Below, one piece after another: positions 35,307-51,632 of a stretch of DNA of 54,925 bases (position 1 is its first letter; each line of letters begins with the position of its first letter). Location: assembly GCA_050950785.1 (NCBI GenBank), contig JBMNIG010000018.1:1-54925 (forward strand). Reading direction: 5' to 3'. Source of the stretch: JAAYOS01 sp050950785 (lineage in GTDB: Bacteria; Bacillota; Clostridia; Oscillospirales; JAAYOS01). A program made the translations under genes and the position numbers. The notes beneath the pieces are model-generated. The model did no database searches. It was not told where the DNA came from and saw nothing but the letters and a program-made list of their open reading frames with translations.

Positions 35307-36649
35307 TTTTTAAAAAAGGGCGAGTTGTAAAATTAAATGAAACACAAATAAAGAAAATAAATAGGCCCACGAGAGCTTCTCTGTTATAATGTTAGTTCCT
35401 ACAACAAACAGAAACGGAGAAGCTTCATGAGCCAAGTCTATTGTATCAGAACTCGCATAAAAGGTAAACACCTAAGATTGGAAGAGCGTGAAGAGTTAGA
35501 AGCGATAGTAACTAAGAACAATTACTTGCCTAAGAAATCAAGGCTTAGCCATCGGGAAATAGCAGAACGAATGGGAGTAAGCCCAGCCACAATAAGCAGG
35601 GAGCTGAGGCGTGGGAAGGTAATCTTAAGGGATTGCCAATGGCGTGAAGTGGTTAGCTATTCAGCCTTAAAAGCCCAAGAGGACTATGATGAGAAGGCAA
35701 GTGCAAAAGGGGCTCATCTAAAAATTGGTAAGAACTATGAGTTAGCAGAAAAAATTGAGAACTGTATTATAAATGGCAAGTTCTCTCCTTATGCGACCAT
35801 AGAGAAACTTAAGGATGACCCTGACTATCAAAGAACGCCCATATCTAAGCGAACGCTCTATAATTATATAGACCGTGAGTTATTACTCAATGTAACAAAA
35901 AAGGACTTACCTCGAAAAGGCAAGAGTTCAAAACGCAAGTATACCCGAGTAACCCGCAGAATACGGGATGTAGACGCCAAGCGCATAGATGAGCGCCCAC
36001 AAGAGGCGAATGACCGCAGTGAGCTCGGTCACTGGGAAATGGATTGCGTTGAACCAGGTCGAGGAAAAGGCAGGGCATGCTTGCTTGTACTGGTTGAGAG
36101 GCTATCTAGAAAGACACTGATATTTAAGTTGCGTAGCCAAACACAAAAAGAAGTGCTAAAACGACTTGACCAACTAGAGAAAAAGATAGGTGCAAAGCGA
36201 TTTCGAAAGATGTTTAAAACAATAACAGTTGATAATGGAAGTGAGTTTTTAGATTGGCGCAAGCTAGAACGGTCCTGCATAAGCAGTAAAGCACGCACCC
36301 GAATTTACTACTGTCACCCATATCATTCATGGGAAAGAGGTACCAATGAACAGATAAATGGACACATACGACGATTTATCCCCAAGGGATGTTCGATAGC
36401 GAAATACAGTACAAAAGCAATATTAAAGATCCAAGAATGGCTTAATGATTACCCACGTAAGGTTTTAGAAGGTAAATGCGCAAACGAGGTAGTTAAAGAA
36501 GAACTAAGAAAGTGTTCATAGCGAAAGCATTTCCCGTTCCGCCCAGACCCAAACCGCCAGAAACAAGTGAAAACTACAAGATATCTAGATAACATTTGAC
36601 AGAGAAAAAGTGTTTCACTTTAACTTGCAATTTGCGACTTTTTAAAAAA
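35307..36649 (+). mobile_element. IS30-family insertion sequence
   Basis: About 1.32-1.34 kb. The ends are long imperfect inverted repeats: left GGGCGAGTTGTAAAATTAAA (from 35318), right, read inward, GTCGCAAATTGCAAGTTAAA (from 36638), both continuing into TGAAACAC. Both sides show TTTTTAAAAAA (35307-35317 and 36639-36649). Because that 11-mer is nearly self-complementary it may be target duplication or part of the ends; IS30 elements often choose palindromic targets. It sits immediately upstream of the first promoter of rRNA operon 1. Confidence 0.85.
35427..36521 (+). CDS. IS30-family transposase
   Basis: 364 aa, intact. The N-terminal helix-turn-helix reads RLSHREIAERMGVSPATISR (residues ~36-55). 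The catalytic DDE domain shows Asp in GHWEMDCVEPGRGKG, Asp in ITVDNGSEF and Glu in the WERGTNEQINGHIRRFIPKG region. GGAGAAG precedes the ATG. Nothing indicates inactivation, so the element may be mobile. Confidence 0.95.
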   Translation: MSQVYCIRTRIKGKHLRLEEREELEAIVTKNNYLPKKSRLSHREIAERMGVSPATISRELRRGKVILRDCQWREVVSYSALKAQEDYDEKASAKGAHLKIGKNYELAEKIENCIINGKFSPYATIEKLKDDPDYQRTPISKRTLYNYIDRELLLNVTKKDLPRKGKSSKRKYTRVTRRIRDVDAKRIDERPQEANDRSELGHWEMDCVEPGRGKGRACLLVLVERLSRKTLIFKLRSQTQKEVLKRLDQLEKKIGAKRFRKMFKTITVDNGSEFLDWRKLERSCISSKARTRIYYCHPYHSWERGTNEQINGHIRRFIPKGCSIAKYSTKAILKIQEWLNDYPRKVLEGKCANEVVKEELRKCS

Positions 36650-36661
36650 TAAAAATTGGTG

Positions 36662-36691
36662 TTGACAAAAACGGATGGCATGTAGTATATT
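36662..36691 (+). promoter_or_regulatory. rRNA operon 1 promoter P1
   Basis: Perfect TTGACA (36662-36667), 18-bp spacer, TATATT (36686-36691). It starts only 13 bp from the IS30 end. Confidence 0.7.
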
Positions 36692-36697
36692 ATTCAG

Positions 36698-36878
36698 GCG
36701 GCCAAAAACCGAGTCACGGAAACCGCCGCAGATCCATAAGCTAGACGTTGGGAAAGCTCACTGCAGACTCCCTGTACGTCAAGCAGGTGTCCATAAGTAT
36801 GGACGTGGGGGGGAGTCCCCCTCTTGAGATACACTCAAGACTGTGAAAGTTGATGGACACAGCGGTAGAAAGTGGCGT
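36698..36878 (+). other. structured leader between rrn P1 and P2
   Basis: About 180 nt without an open frame. Possible hairpins follow one another: GTCCATA/TATGGAC (36789-36804), a G-run against CCCCC (36806-36821) and CTTGAG/CTCAAG (~36822-36839). GTGTCCAT (36787-36794) could instead pair with a distant ATGGACAC (36853-36860), enclosing the others. Operon 2 lacks this segment. Its function is unknown. Confidence 0.4.
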
Positions 36879-36908
36879 TTGACAAAGCGGATACGTTTTT
36901 GGTATACT
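36879..36908 (+). promoter_or_regulatory. rRNA operon 1 promoter P2
   Basis: TTGACA (36879-36884), 18-bp spacer, TATACT (36903-36908). Confidence 0.75.
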
Positions 36909-36985
36909 GACCATCCTCGCTTGAGAGTGAGGCAGTCGACAGCAGATTTCGATGATAAGTTTGCAACAACACCTAAAACTGGTAG

Positions 36986-37014
36986 TTGACAATGCGGATT
37001 CGAAATGGTATACT
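36986..37014 (+). promoter_or_regulatory. rRNA operon 1 promoter P3
   Basis: TTGACA (36986-36991), 17-bp spacer, TATACT (37009-37014). The identical promoter precedes operon 2. Confidence 0.8.
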
Positions 37015-37116
37015 AAACTTCCGCGGTCAAGAGGCGGCGGGAAAAAATCGGGTTCAAAACCGAAGAGCGAGCGAAGTTTTTAAGCAATAACAATTGACAA
37101 AAACTGAGGCTTGCGA

Positions 37117-37143
37117 TGCACCTTGAAAATTAAACAACGTAAC
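37117..37143 (+). other. 5' arm of the pre-16S processing stem, operon 1
   Basis: These 27 nt pair with 38862-38888 downstream of 16S, including a tandem G-T/T-G step at the CCTTGAAAA box. Such stems are RNase III targets that release precursor 16S. A matching stem surrounds 23S (39614-39637 with 42978-43001), and operon 2 has both. Confidence 0.8.
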
Positions 37144-37282
37144 GAACATGCCAGAAGAAAATGGGTTAAATAGTTTGTAAAATTTACAAATTATGGACCG
37201 AAGATTTTTTTGAGATTTATCTGAGTAAGAGCAAAGGCTCACTTGGTAATGATGTTTAGACTGACTGAGGTCAGTTAGATAT

Positions 37283-38811
<1,529 letters not shown>

Positions 38812-38925
38812 CGCAGAAGCAAACTTCTGCAAAATCCTAAGGTCAGCATTTTCTTCAGGTAGTTACGTTGTTTAATTTTTGAGGTGCATGAGTTGAAGAG
38901 ACGCCGGCCTCCGTTAGGAAAATGT

Positions 38926-39001
38926 GGGGGTGTAGCTCAGTTGGGAGAGCACCTGCCTTGCAAGCAGGGGGTCGACAGTTCGAATCTGTTCATCTCCACC
39001 A
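38926..39001 (+). tRNA. tRNA-Ala (anticodon TGC)
   Basis: 76 nt with CCA encoded. The acceptor GGGGGTG pairs with CATCTCC; the anticodon loop is CTTGCAA; the T loop is TTCGAAT. It lies in the 16S-23S spacer of operon 1 only. Confidence 0.95.
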
Positions 39002-39053
39002 AATAAAAAAACAAGTGTCTTATTACACTTTACATAGAGCACCGAAGCTAAGC

Positions 39054-39130
39054 GGGCTCATAGCTCAGGCGGTTAGAGCGCGCGCCTGATAAGCGCGAGG
39101 TCGGTGGTTCGAATCCACTTGAGCCCACCA
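39054..39130 (+). tRNA. tRNA-Ile (anticodon GAT)
   Basis: 77 nt with CCA encoded. The acceptor GGGCTCA pairs with TGAGCCC; the anticodon loop is CTGATAA within CGCGC/GCGCG. Its last 32 nt are repeated twice immediately downstream. Confidence 0.95.
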
Positions 39131-39363
39131 GAAATTTATGGATGGTGCTAAAGTGGAGAACCGGAGAAGACCGAGCGCTGCCCGACGTAGCGAAGCGAAG
39201 TCGCTAAGCAAAAATGGTCGGTGGTTCGAATCCACTTGAGCCCACCAGAAATTTATGAATGGTGCTGAAGTGGAGAACCGGAGAAGACCGAGCGCTGCCC
39301 GACGTAGCGAAGCGAAGTCGCTAAGCAAAAATGGCGGTGGTTCGAATCCACTTGAGCCCACCA
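39131..39363 (+). repeat. two tandem ~117-bp units each ending in the tRNA-Ile 3' part
   Basis: Unit 1 (39131-39247, 117 bp) and unit 2 (39248-39363, 116 bp) differ at only three places. Each begins GAAATTTATG, contains a TAGCGA/TCGCTA hairpin (CGTAGCGAAGCGAAGTCGCT) and ends with the variable-loop end, T arm, 3' acceptor strand and CCA of tRNA-Ile. A partial, diverged third unit start (GGTGCTGAAGTGGAGGA) follows near 39373. The fragments lack D and anticodon arms, so they are not tRNAs. Confidence 0.95.
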
Positions 39364-39760
39364 ATATTTTTTGGTGCTGAAGTGGAGGAGCATGAGAGCC
39401 GAGCATTAGTCTTCGCCAAAAACTGTGAGTTGACCATGCTGAACGGATGTGCTAAAGTATAACTCCGCTTGAGGGACACAACAAAAGAAATCGCAAAAAA
39501 TGGATTTCAGTGTCCAAACGAAATTGTTTTGGATATTGAAATCTGGTTTTTGCCCGACGACACTTCTTTGAAGTGGAGTCACGACGAAAAAGTCAAGTCA
39601 AAGACCGGAGTTTGTACCTTGAAAACCGAATAATGACAACAAGAGCAGATAGAGCGAAAAAAGAGGAAACAATTTAGGTATTCTAAAAGGATACCATATC
39701 CCTAAAAATAGGAAATTGTGGGAATCTACGAAATCGCAAAATTTGCCCATATAATTCAAA
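39364..39760 (+). other. remainder of the operon 1 16S-23S spacer
   Basis: About 400 nt with no further tRNA. It holds the decayed repeat start near 39373 and, at 39614-39637, the 5' arm of the 23S processing stem (GTACCTTGAAAACCGAATAA...). The part from 39612 on is shared with operon 2; the part before is unique to operon 1. Confidence 0.7.
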
Positions 39761-41049
39761 GGTCAAGCTATAAAGGGCGCAAGGGGGATGCCTTGGCACC
39801 AGGAGCCGATGAAGGACGTGACAAGCTGCGATAAGCTGCGGGGAGGAGCAAATATCCATCGATCCGCAGATTTCCGAATGGGGAAACCCGCACGTGGTAG
39901 TGCGCGTGCAACATACACTGAATCCATAGGTGTATGTGGGGAACCGCCTGAACTGAAACATCTAAGTAGGGCGAGGAAGAGAAATCAACCGAGATTCCGT
40001 AAGTAGTGGCGAGCGAACGCGGAAGAGGCCAAACCAACAGTACTTGTATTGTTGGGGTTACGGACACGAAAATGTTTGTCATAGGTTAGAAGAACGGCAT
40101 GGGAAGGCCGGCCGTAGAGAGTGAGAGCCTCGTATTCGAAAACCGATTGACAGCTACGTGGATCCAGAGTACTGCGGGACACGAGGAATCCCGTGGGAAG
40201 TTGGGTGGACCACCATCCAAGCCTAAATACTACCTGGTGACCGATAGAGGAGCAGTACCGTGAGGGAAAGGTGAAAAGGACCCCGGGAGGGGAGTGAAAG
40301 AGAACCTGAAACCTTGTGCCTACAAGCACAGAGAGCACGTTAAAGTGTGATCTGGTACCTTTTGTAGAATGGTCCGGCGAGTTAATCTATGCAGCAAGGT
40401 TAAGATACTGGAGTATTGGAGCCGAAGGGAAACCGAGTGTTAATAGCGCGTTAAGTTGTATGGATTAGACCCGAAACCGGGTGACCTATCCATGTCCAGG
40501 CTGAAGTGACGGTAAAACGTCATGGAGGGCCGAACCGACCCCCGTTGCAATGGTGGCGGATGAGGTGTGGATAGCGGAGAAATTCCAATCGAACCCGGAG
40601 ATAGCTGGTTCTCCCCGAAATAGCTTTAGGGCTAGCGTTGTGATAGATTAGCGGAGGTAAAGCACTGAATGGGCTAGGGGCCGACAAGGTTACCGAACCC
40701 TATCAAACTCTGAATGCCGCATAATTGGTTCACAGCAGTCAGACAGTGTGAGATAAGTCTCATTGTCAAGAGGGAAACAGCCCAGACCTACGTCTAAGGT
40801 CCCCAATATATGCTAAGTGGAAAAGGATGTGGAGTTGCGCAGACAACCAGGATGTTGGCTTAGAAGCAGCCATTCATTCAAAGAGTGCGTAACAGCTCAC
40901 TGGTCGAGTGACTCTGCGCCGAAGATTTAACGGGGCTAAGCATATAACCGAAGACTAGGCTGTACGGTTCACACCTGTGGTCATAACAGTTAAACCTAGA
41001 AGGATGAATTGAGACCTAAGAGGTCGAGAGCAATCCGACAGATTTATAC

Positions 41050-41104
41050 ACAGGGGCTAAGCATTAGCGAGTGGCAATCGGCAAATTGTCACAGGGGCTA
41101 AGCA
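41050..41104 (+). repeat. 41-bp repeat within 23S, one full unit
   Basis: One full unit (41050-41090) plus the first 14 nt of a next unit. The unit can fold as TTAGC..GTGGCAAT-loop-ATTGTCAC..GCTAA. Operon 2 has two full units at the same place. Confidence 0.9.
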
Positions 41105-41701
41105 AAGCACCGAGTTATGACTTGAGGTGTGGATCGTACGGGGTAGGGGAGCGTCGAATGCGGGGTGAAGCATGAGCGAGAGCACGTGTGGACTGCATTC
41201 GAGTGAGAATGCCGGAATGAGTAGCGAGAATTATGTGGGAATCATAATGGCCGAAAATCTAAGGTTTCCTGGGGAAGGTTCGTCCGCCCAGGGTAAGCCG
41301 GGAGCTAAGGCGAGGCCGAAAGGCGTAGTCGATGCACATACGGTTGAAATTCCGTAGCCGCCGAACATTTAAGTCACAGGGACACTTGTTGATACCCGAA
41401 CCCGGGCGTTGGTAGACCCGGGCGTAAGGGACCGAAATTAGAGTAGGGAAGTCGGGGATTCAGCGAGGCGAGAAAAGCTGTGATGTATACTAAGGCGCCC
41501 GTACCGCAAACCGACACAGGTAGATGAGGAGAAAATCCTAAGGCCAACGGGAGAAGGGTTGTCAAGGAACTCGGCAAATTGACCCCGCAACTTCGGGATA
41601 AGGGGTGCCTGGGAGACCAGGCCGCAGAGAATAGGCCCAAGCGACTGTTTACCAAAAACACAGGTCTCTGCTAAGTCGAAAGACGACGTATAGGGGCTGA
41701 C

Positions 41702-41732
<31 letters not shown>

Positions 41733-41734
41733 TG

Positions 41735-41993
<259 letters not shown>

Positions 41994-42280
41994 AGGTAAG
42001 TTCTGACCCGCACGAATGGCGTAACGACTTGGGCACTGTCTCGACAGCCCGCCCGGCGAAATTGTAGTACCGGTGAAGATGCCGGTTACCCGCAACTAGA
42101 CGGAAAGACCCCATGGAGCTTTACTGCAGCTTAATACTGGATTTTGGTATTGCATGTACAGGATAGGTGGGAGACTGAGAAGCAAGGCCGTCAGGTCGTG
42201 TGGAGTCGTCCTTTGGATACCACCCTTGCAGTGCTGAAATTCTAACCTGCACCCGTGAATCCGGGTGGGGGACAATGTTT

Positions 42281-42330
<50 letters not shown>

Positions 42331-42541
42331 TCAAAGGTTGGCTCAGCACGGACGGAAATCGTGCATAGAGTGTAAACGCATAAGCCAGCCTAACTGCGAG
42401 ACCGACGGGTCGAGCAGTAACGAAAGTTGGAGTTAGTGATCCGGCGGTATGTGAGTGGAAATGCCGTCGCTCAACGGATAAAAGCTACCCTGGGGATAAC
42501 AGGCTGATACCACCCAAGCGTCCACAGCGACGGTGGTGTTT

Positions 42542-42577
<36 letters not shown>

Positions 42578-42581
42578 AAGT

Positions 42582-42664
<83 letters not shown>

Positions 42665-42693
42665 TGTTGTGGGCGAAGGAGATTTGAGAGGAG

Positions 42694-42725
<32 letters not shown>

Positions 42726-43051
42726 TACCTCTGGTGCACCAGTTGTCCTGCCAAGGGCATAGCTGGGTAGCTAAGTACGGACGAGATAAACGCTGAAAGC
42801 ATCTAAGCGTGAAGCTTCCCTCGAGATAAGATCTCCCACACCGTTAAGGTGGTAAGGCTCCGGGAAGACTACCCGGTTGATAGGTCGGGGGTGTAAGCAT
42901 GGTAACATGTTTAGCTGACCGATACTAATAAGCCGAGGGCTTGACCTTGAAATATGGGCAAAATGAGCTGCTCGTAAGTCATTATTCGGTTTTTGAGGTA
43001 CAAGAAGAGATTATCAGATAACCTCAGGCGAGCGAAAGCGTCAAAAGATAT

Positions 43052-43127
43052 GCGCCTTTAGCTCAGATGGTAGAGCAACTGACTCTTAATCAGTGGGTCC
43101 CGGGTTCGAGTCCCTGAAGGCGCACCA
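43052..43127 (+). tRNA. tRNA-Lys (anticodon CTT)
   Basis: 76 nt with CCA encoded. The acceptor GCGCCTT pairs with AAGGCGC; anticodon loop CTCTTAA within ACTGA/TCAGT; T loop TTCGAGT. It lies between 23S and 5S. Confidence 0.94.
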
Positions 43128-43130
43128 AGT

Positions 43131-43205
43131 GGCCCGTTGGTCAAGTGGTCAAGACGGCGGCCTCTCACGCCGCAAACAGGAGTTCGACTCTCCTACGGGT
43201 CACCA
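43131..43205 (+). tRNA. tRNA-Glu (anticodon CTC)
   Basis: 75 nt with CCA encoded. The acceptor GGCCCGT pairs with ACGGGTC; anticodon loop CTCTCAC within GCGGC/GCCGC. It starts 3 nt after tRNA-Lys. Confidence 0.94.
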
Positions 43206-43252
43206 AAGTTGTTTACATACGGTCAATGACCGATGTATATATAATTTAATAA

Positions 43253-43369
<117 letters not shown>

Positions 43370-43372
43370 CAA

Positions 43373-43416
43373 AAGCAATGAAGCGGAGGCAATAGCTTTC
43401 GCTTCATTGCTTTTTT
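43373..43416. terminator. terminator of rRNA operon 1
   Basis: A long stem AAGCAATGAAGCG...CGCTTCATTGCTT followed by six T's. On the minus strand it ends in CTTTTG and may also serve the convergent reductase operon. Confidence 0.9.
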
Positions 43417-43531
43417 AACATTTCTTTGCTTTCAAGTTTTGCTCTGGCTTTGATTTGTAAACTTTAATAACGTTGAATCGTCCAACTATTAAAATTAATC
43501 CTGTTAACCGTATTTAAGTATTCCAAACAGG

Positions 43532-44527
43532 CTATTCACGATCCCGACGAACGAGACCGGCTGATTCAACGACGCCCCTGTGACCGTGAACTTGGCAGGC
43601 ATCAAGCTCTAGATCTATTTCTGCCAGTTCGCTGGCTGTGAGTTCTACGTCCCATGAAGCCAGATTTTCCAGAATACGTTCATGATTTTTTGAACCGGGG
43701 ATTGGAACAGCATTGGGATACTTATGTAGGATCCATGCAATGGATATCTGCGCATTAGTAGCGCCTTTTGCTTTGGCATATTTGGAAATAATGTCGATTA
43801 TCGGGCGGTTGCCGATTATGTTTTCCTTAGACAACTGAGGTACCCAGTTACGCACGTCGTCCACCTTTTCAAACTGGGTATCGGCAGTGATTTTTCCTGA
43901 AAGATATCCGCTGGCCACCGGAGAAAAAGGAACCACTCCTATGTTATTTGCAAGACAGTATGGGATAATCTCTTTTTCCAAATCTCTCTCTAGCATATTG
44001 TACAGGCTCTGCACAGCGGTTACGGGTATGGTTTTATGAGCTTTCTTTAGCGTTTCCAGACTTATCTGAGACAAACCCCATCCACGAATCAGGCCATCAT
44101 CTATAAGCTTGCCCATGACTTCTGCTACCGCCTCTACAGGCACTTCCACATGGACGCGGTGCAGATAGTAAAGATCCAGGTAATCTGTGCGCAGATTCTC
44201 TAGTGTCTTCGCCAGATGACTGCGGATCGCTCTCTCCAAATTATGTTTGTACTCTTCAGGCGAGACGAACAGCTTGCTGGCCAGAATCACATTCTCGCGA
44301 ACGTCCTCAAGTGCCTTGCCTACGATTTGCTCGTTGTGACCGATGTAGTACAGCTGCGCTCCGTAGATCTCAGCAGTGTCATAAAAAGTGCAGCCAGCGT
44401 CGTATGCCTTGCGGATGGCTTCTATGCTGTATTCCTCAGTTGGGATCTGACCATATCCATGAGACAGCGCCATGCAACCCATACCGACCGGCGTAACTTC
44501 CAGTTTGCCAAGCATTCTCTTTTTCAT
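43532..44527 (-). CDS. aldo/keto reductase
   Basis: 331 aa NADPH-dependent oxidoreductase with a TIM-barrel fold. The catalytic tetrad is visible: Asp and Tyr in FYDTAEIYG (residues ~48-56), Lys in ASKLF near 84, His in YLHRVH near 121. The C-terminal nucleotide-binding region includes VPIPGSKNHERILENL. Its codon use is somewhat more GC-rich than that of the origin-proximal genes, which could indicate acquisition. It lies 65 bp downstream of the flavin reductase gene, probably in one transcript. The substrate is unknown. Confidence 0.93.
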   Translation of the reverse strand: MKKRMLGKLEVTPVGMGCMALSHGYGQIPTEEYSIEAIRKAYDAGCTFYDTAEIYGAQLYYIGHNEQIVGKALEDVRENVILASKLFVSPEEYKHNLERAIRSHLAKTLENLRTDYLDLYYLHRVHVEVPVEAVAEVMGKLIDDGLIRGWGLSQISLETLKKAHKTIPVTAVQSLYNMLERDLEKEIIPYCLANNIGVVPFSPVASGYLSGKITADTQFEKVDDVRNWVPQLSKENIIGNRPIIDIISKYAKAKGATNAQISIAWILHKYPNAVPIPGSKNHERILENLASWDVELTASELAEIDLELDACQVHGHRGVVESAGLVRRDRE

Positions 44528-44592
44528 TTCATACCCCTCTCAATCTTTATACCGTTGTTCAAAACGACAAACTCATTAAACGCACCACACGT

Positions 44593-45120
44593 TTAATCAT
44601 TGATGGTTCCGAATACGTCCTCGATTTCACCCATATAGATATAATGAAGTTCACCATTCTTGTAGAGTGTGTCGCGAACAAAATCAGGGAGCTCGTCTTT
44701 GAGCATCTTGTGGGTATAGATTTTCTTGCAAACAAATGTTAGTTTCGCCTCTTCAAATCCGACAGCATTGCCCAAGGGCTTCGGGGTGAGCCTCGTCAGG
44801 CTGATCTTATCCGGAACATCTCTGCCTGACTTCATGCCCAGTATACCCAAATCCTGCCGATACTCCTCCGGGAAGAAACACACGGTAAACCGCTCGTTTT
44901 TCTGCAAAATATTACTGGTGTAACGCTGCTCACGCAGAAATACAGTAATGATCTGCTTGCCTTTCATAGGTGGGCCCCAGATTGTTCCCATCGTACCCCA
45001 ACCAATGGTCATGGTGTTGAATTCGTCCGGTGTACCAGCAGTACACAGCGCCCATTGATTGTTGAACATTGAAAATACATCGTATTTTGCAGAAGCGAAG
45101 TTGTCGAAAGTGATTGTCAT
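44593..45120 (-). CDS. flavin reductase-like FMN-binding protein
   Basis: 175 aa split-barrel flavoprotein of the flavin reductase/DIM6-NTAB type. Visible family features are NTMTIGWGTMGTIWGPPMKG (residues ~36-55), the strand QIITVFLREQRYTSNILQKN with FTVCFFPEEY, and the C-terminal Y/F-rich strand GELHYIYMGEIEDVF. GGAGGT precedes the ATG. It is first gene of the two-gene reductase operon and follows a promoter with an unusual 19-bp spacer. Confidence 0.9.
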   Translation of the reverse strand: MTITFDNFASAKYDVFSMFNNQWALCTAGTPDEFNTMTIGWGTMGTIWGPPMKGKQIITVFLREQRYTSNILQKNERFTVCFFPEEYRQDLGILGMKSGRDVPDKISLTRLTPKPLGNAVGFEEAKLTFVCKKIYTHKMLKDELPDFVRDTLYKNGELHYIYMGEIEDVFGTIND

Positions 45121-45177
45121 GTTTTTTACCTCCGTTTCGTTAATAATCGCTTACGCTTTTTGCTCTGCTACTATATA

Positions 45178-45208
45178 ACTGTATCATCCGGTAGTAGCAA
45201 CCGGTCAA
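45178..45208 (-). promoter_or_regulatory. MerR-type promoter/operator of the reductase operon
   Basis: On the minus strand: TTGACC (45208-45203), a 19-bp spacer and TACAGT (45183-45178). The spacer holds an interrupted dyad, CCGGT...ACCGG. A long spacer spanned by a dyad is the hallmark of MerR-family activators, which twist the DNA to realign the two boxes. No merR gene is in the window. Confidence 0.55.
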
Positions 45209-45687
45209 GGACATTTTTTATTGACATTGTTCTCTTATGTTGTTAACAGTGGTATGATGAGGATAATATATCTATAGTTCTTATATCAAATGTTTAGCGC
45301 TTGTTGTCTTAGCACATATGTGGTGTTTCTCTTGCAGAGTAAACCATGTTAGGAAGGAACAGACCTCCTGAACAGGCCTCCTACATTCTCTGCAATAAGC
45401 TGATCTGAACCCTGCACTATGACGAACTCGCAGTCCACTGGAAGCGTGGCATGAGTCTTACAGTTGCAAAAGGTACAACGATAATGTAATTGGTATTGGG
45501 TATTGGTAATTTTCTTAAACAAAGACTGGGTCAAGCAAATTAAACTATTGCTTATTAAATGGGGTTGAATATAACCATACGTGATGTATTTGATGTGTTA
45601 GTTTATCAAGCGACTGAAATATAAAAACATTCCTAACATTGGCAGGTATATAAATAGTGAATATTGAGACATTACATAATATGGATG
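45209..45687. other. intergenic region before rRNA operon 2
   Basis: About 480 bp with only a short unsupported leftward frame (45349-45534, 61 codons, no ribosome binding site). No RNA gene recognised. Confidence 0.5.
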
Positions 45688-45716
45688 TTGACATAAAGAA
45701 CAATATGCGCTATACT
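45688..45716 (+). promoter_or_regulatory. rRNA operon 2 upstream promoter
   Basis: TTGACA (45688-45693), 17-bp spacer, TATACT (45711-45716). It lies outside the duplicated segment and so is specific to operon 2. Confidence 0.75.
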
Positions 45717-45874
45717 AAAAATCCTTTCAAGAAGCACCGCAATAGTCCGCAGAGTACTTTATCGTTTTATGCTATATTGCTTTAAGCGTCTTGAAAGCCA
45801 TTTCGAAGGTTACCGCGGATGTTTAGGATTTAACTTTCCTAAAATGATTTTGCAACAACACCTAAAACTGGTAG

Positions 45875-45903
45875 TTGACAATGCGGATTCGAAATGGTAT
45901 ACT
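45875..45903 (+). promoter_or_regulatory. rRNA operon 2 promoter identical to P3
   Basis: TTGACA (45875-45880), 17 bp, TATACT (45898-45903), within the duplicated segment. Confidence 0.8.
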
Positions 45904-46171
45904 AAACTTCCGCGGTCAAGAGGCGGCGGGAAAAAATCGGGTTCAAAACCGAAGAGCGAGCGAAGTTTTTAAGCAATAAGAATTGACAAAAACTGAGGCT
46001 TGCGATGCACCTTGAAAATTAAACAACGTAACGAACATGCCAGAAGAAAATGGGTTAAATAGTTTGTAAAATTTACAAATTATGGACCGAAGATTTTTTT
46101 GAGATTTATCTGAGTAAGAGCAAAGGCTCACTTGGTAATGATGTTTAGACTGACTGAGGTCAGTTAGATAT

Positions 46172-51164
<4,993 letters not shown>

Positions 51165-51267
51165 GAAATATGGGCAAAATGAGCTGCTCGTAAGTCATTA
51201 TTCGGTTTTTGAGGTACAAGAAGAGATTATCAGATAACCTCAGGCGAGCGAAAGCGTCAAAAGATAT

Positions 51268-51343
51268 GCGCCTTTAGCTCAGATGGTAGAGCAACTGACT
51301 CTTAATCAGTGGGTCCCGGGTTCGAGTCCCTGAAGGCGCACCA
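51268..51343 (+). tRNA. tRNA-Lys (anticodon CTT), operon 2
   Basis: Same sequence as the operon 1 copy at 43052-43127. Confidence 0.94.
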
Positions 51344-51346
51344 AGT

Positions 51347-51421
51347 GGCCCGTTGGTCAAGTGGTCAAGACGGCGGCCTCTCACGCCGCAAACAGGAGTT
51401 CGACTCTCCTACGGGTCACCA
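51347..51421 (+). tRNA. tRNA-Glu (anticodon CTC), operon 2
   Basis: Same sequence as the operon 1 copy at 43131-43205. Confidence 0.94.
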
Positions 51422-51468
51422 AAGTTGTTTACATACGGTCAATGACCGATGTATATATAATTTAATAA

Positions 51469-51585
<117 letters not shown>

Positions 51586-51588
51586 CAA

Positions 51589-51632
51589 AAGCAATGAAGC
51601 GGAGGCAATAGCTTTCGCTTCATTGCTTTTTT
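51589..51632. terminator. terminator of rRNA operon 2
   Basis: Identical hairpin and T tract to the operon 1 terminator. The following ~255 bp to the IS256 copy contain no gene. Confidence 0.9.

Noticed and set aside
39065..39406. Leftward frame of 113 codons over tRNA-Ile and the tandem repeats (contains WAQVDSNHRP)
   Set aside because: It is antisense to tRNA-Ile and its repeats; the WAQVDSNHRP-type motif is a familiar artefact of translating tRNA antisense strands. No ribosome binding site.
45349..45534. Leftward 61-codon frame with two cysteine pairs
   Set aside because: No ribosome binding site, no recognisable family and no operon partner; too little to call a gene.
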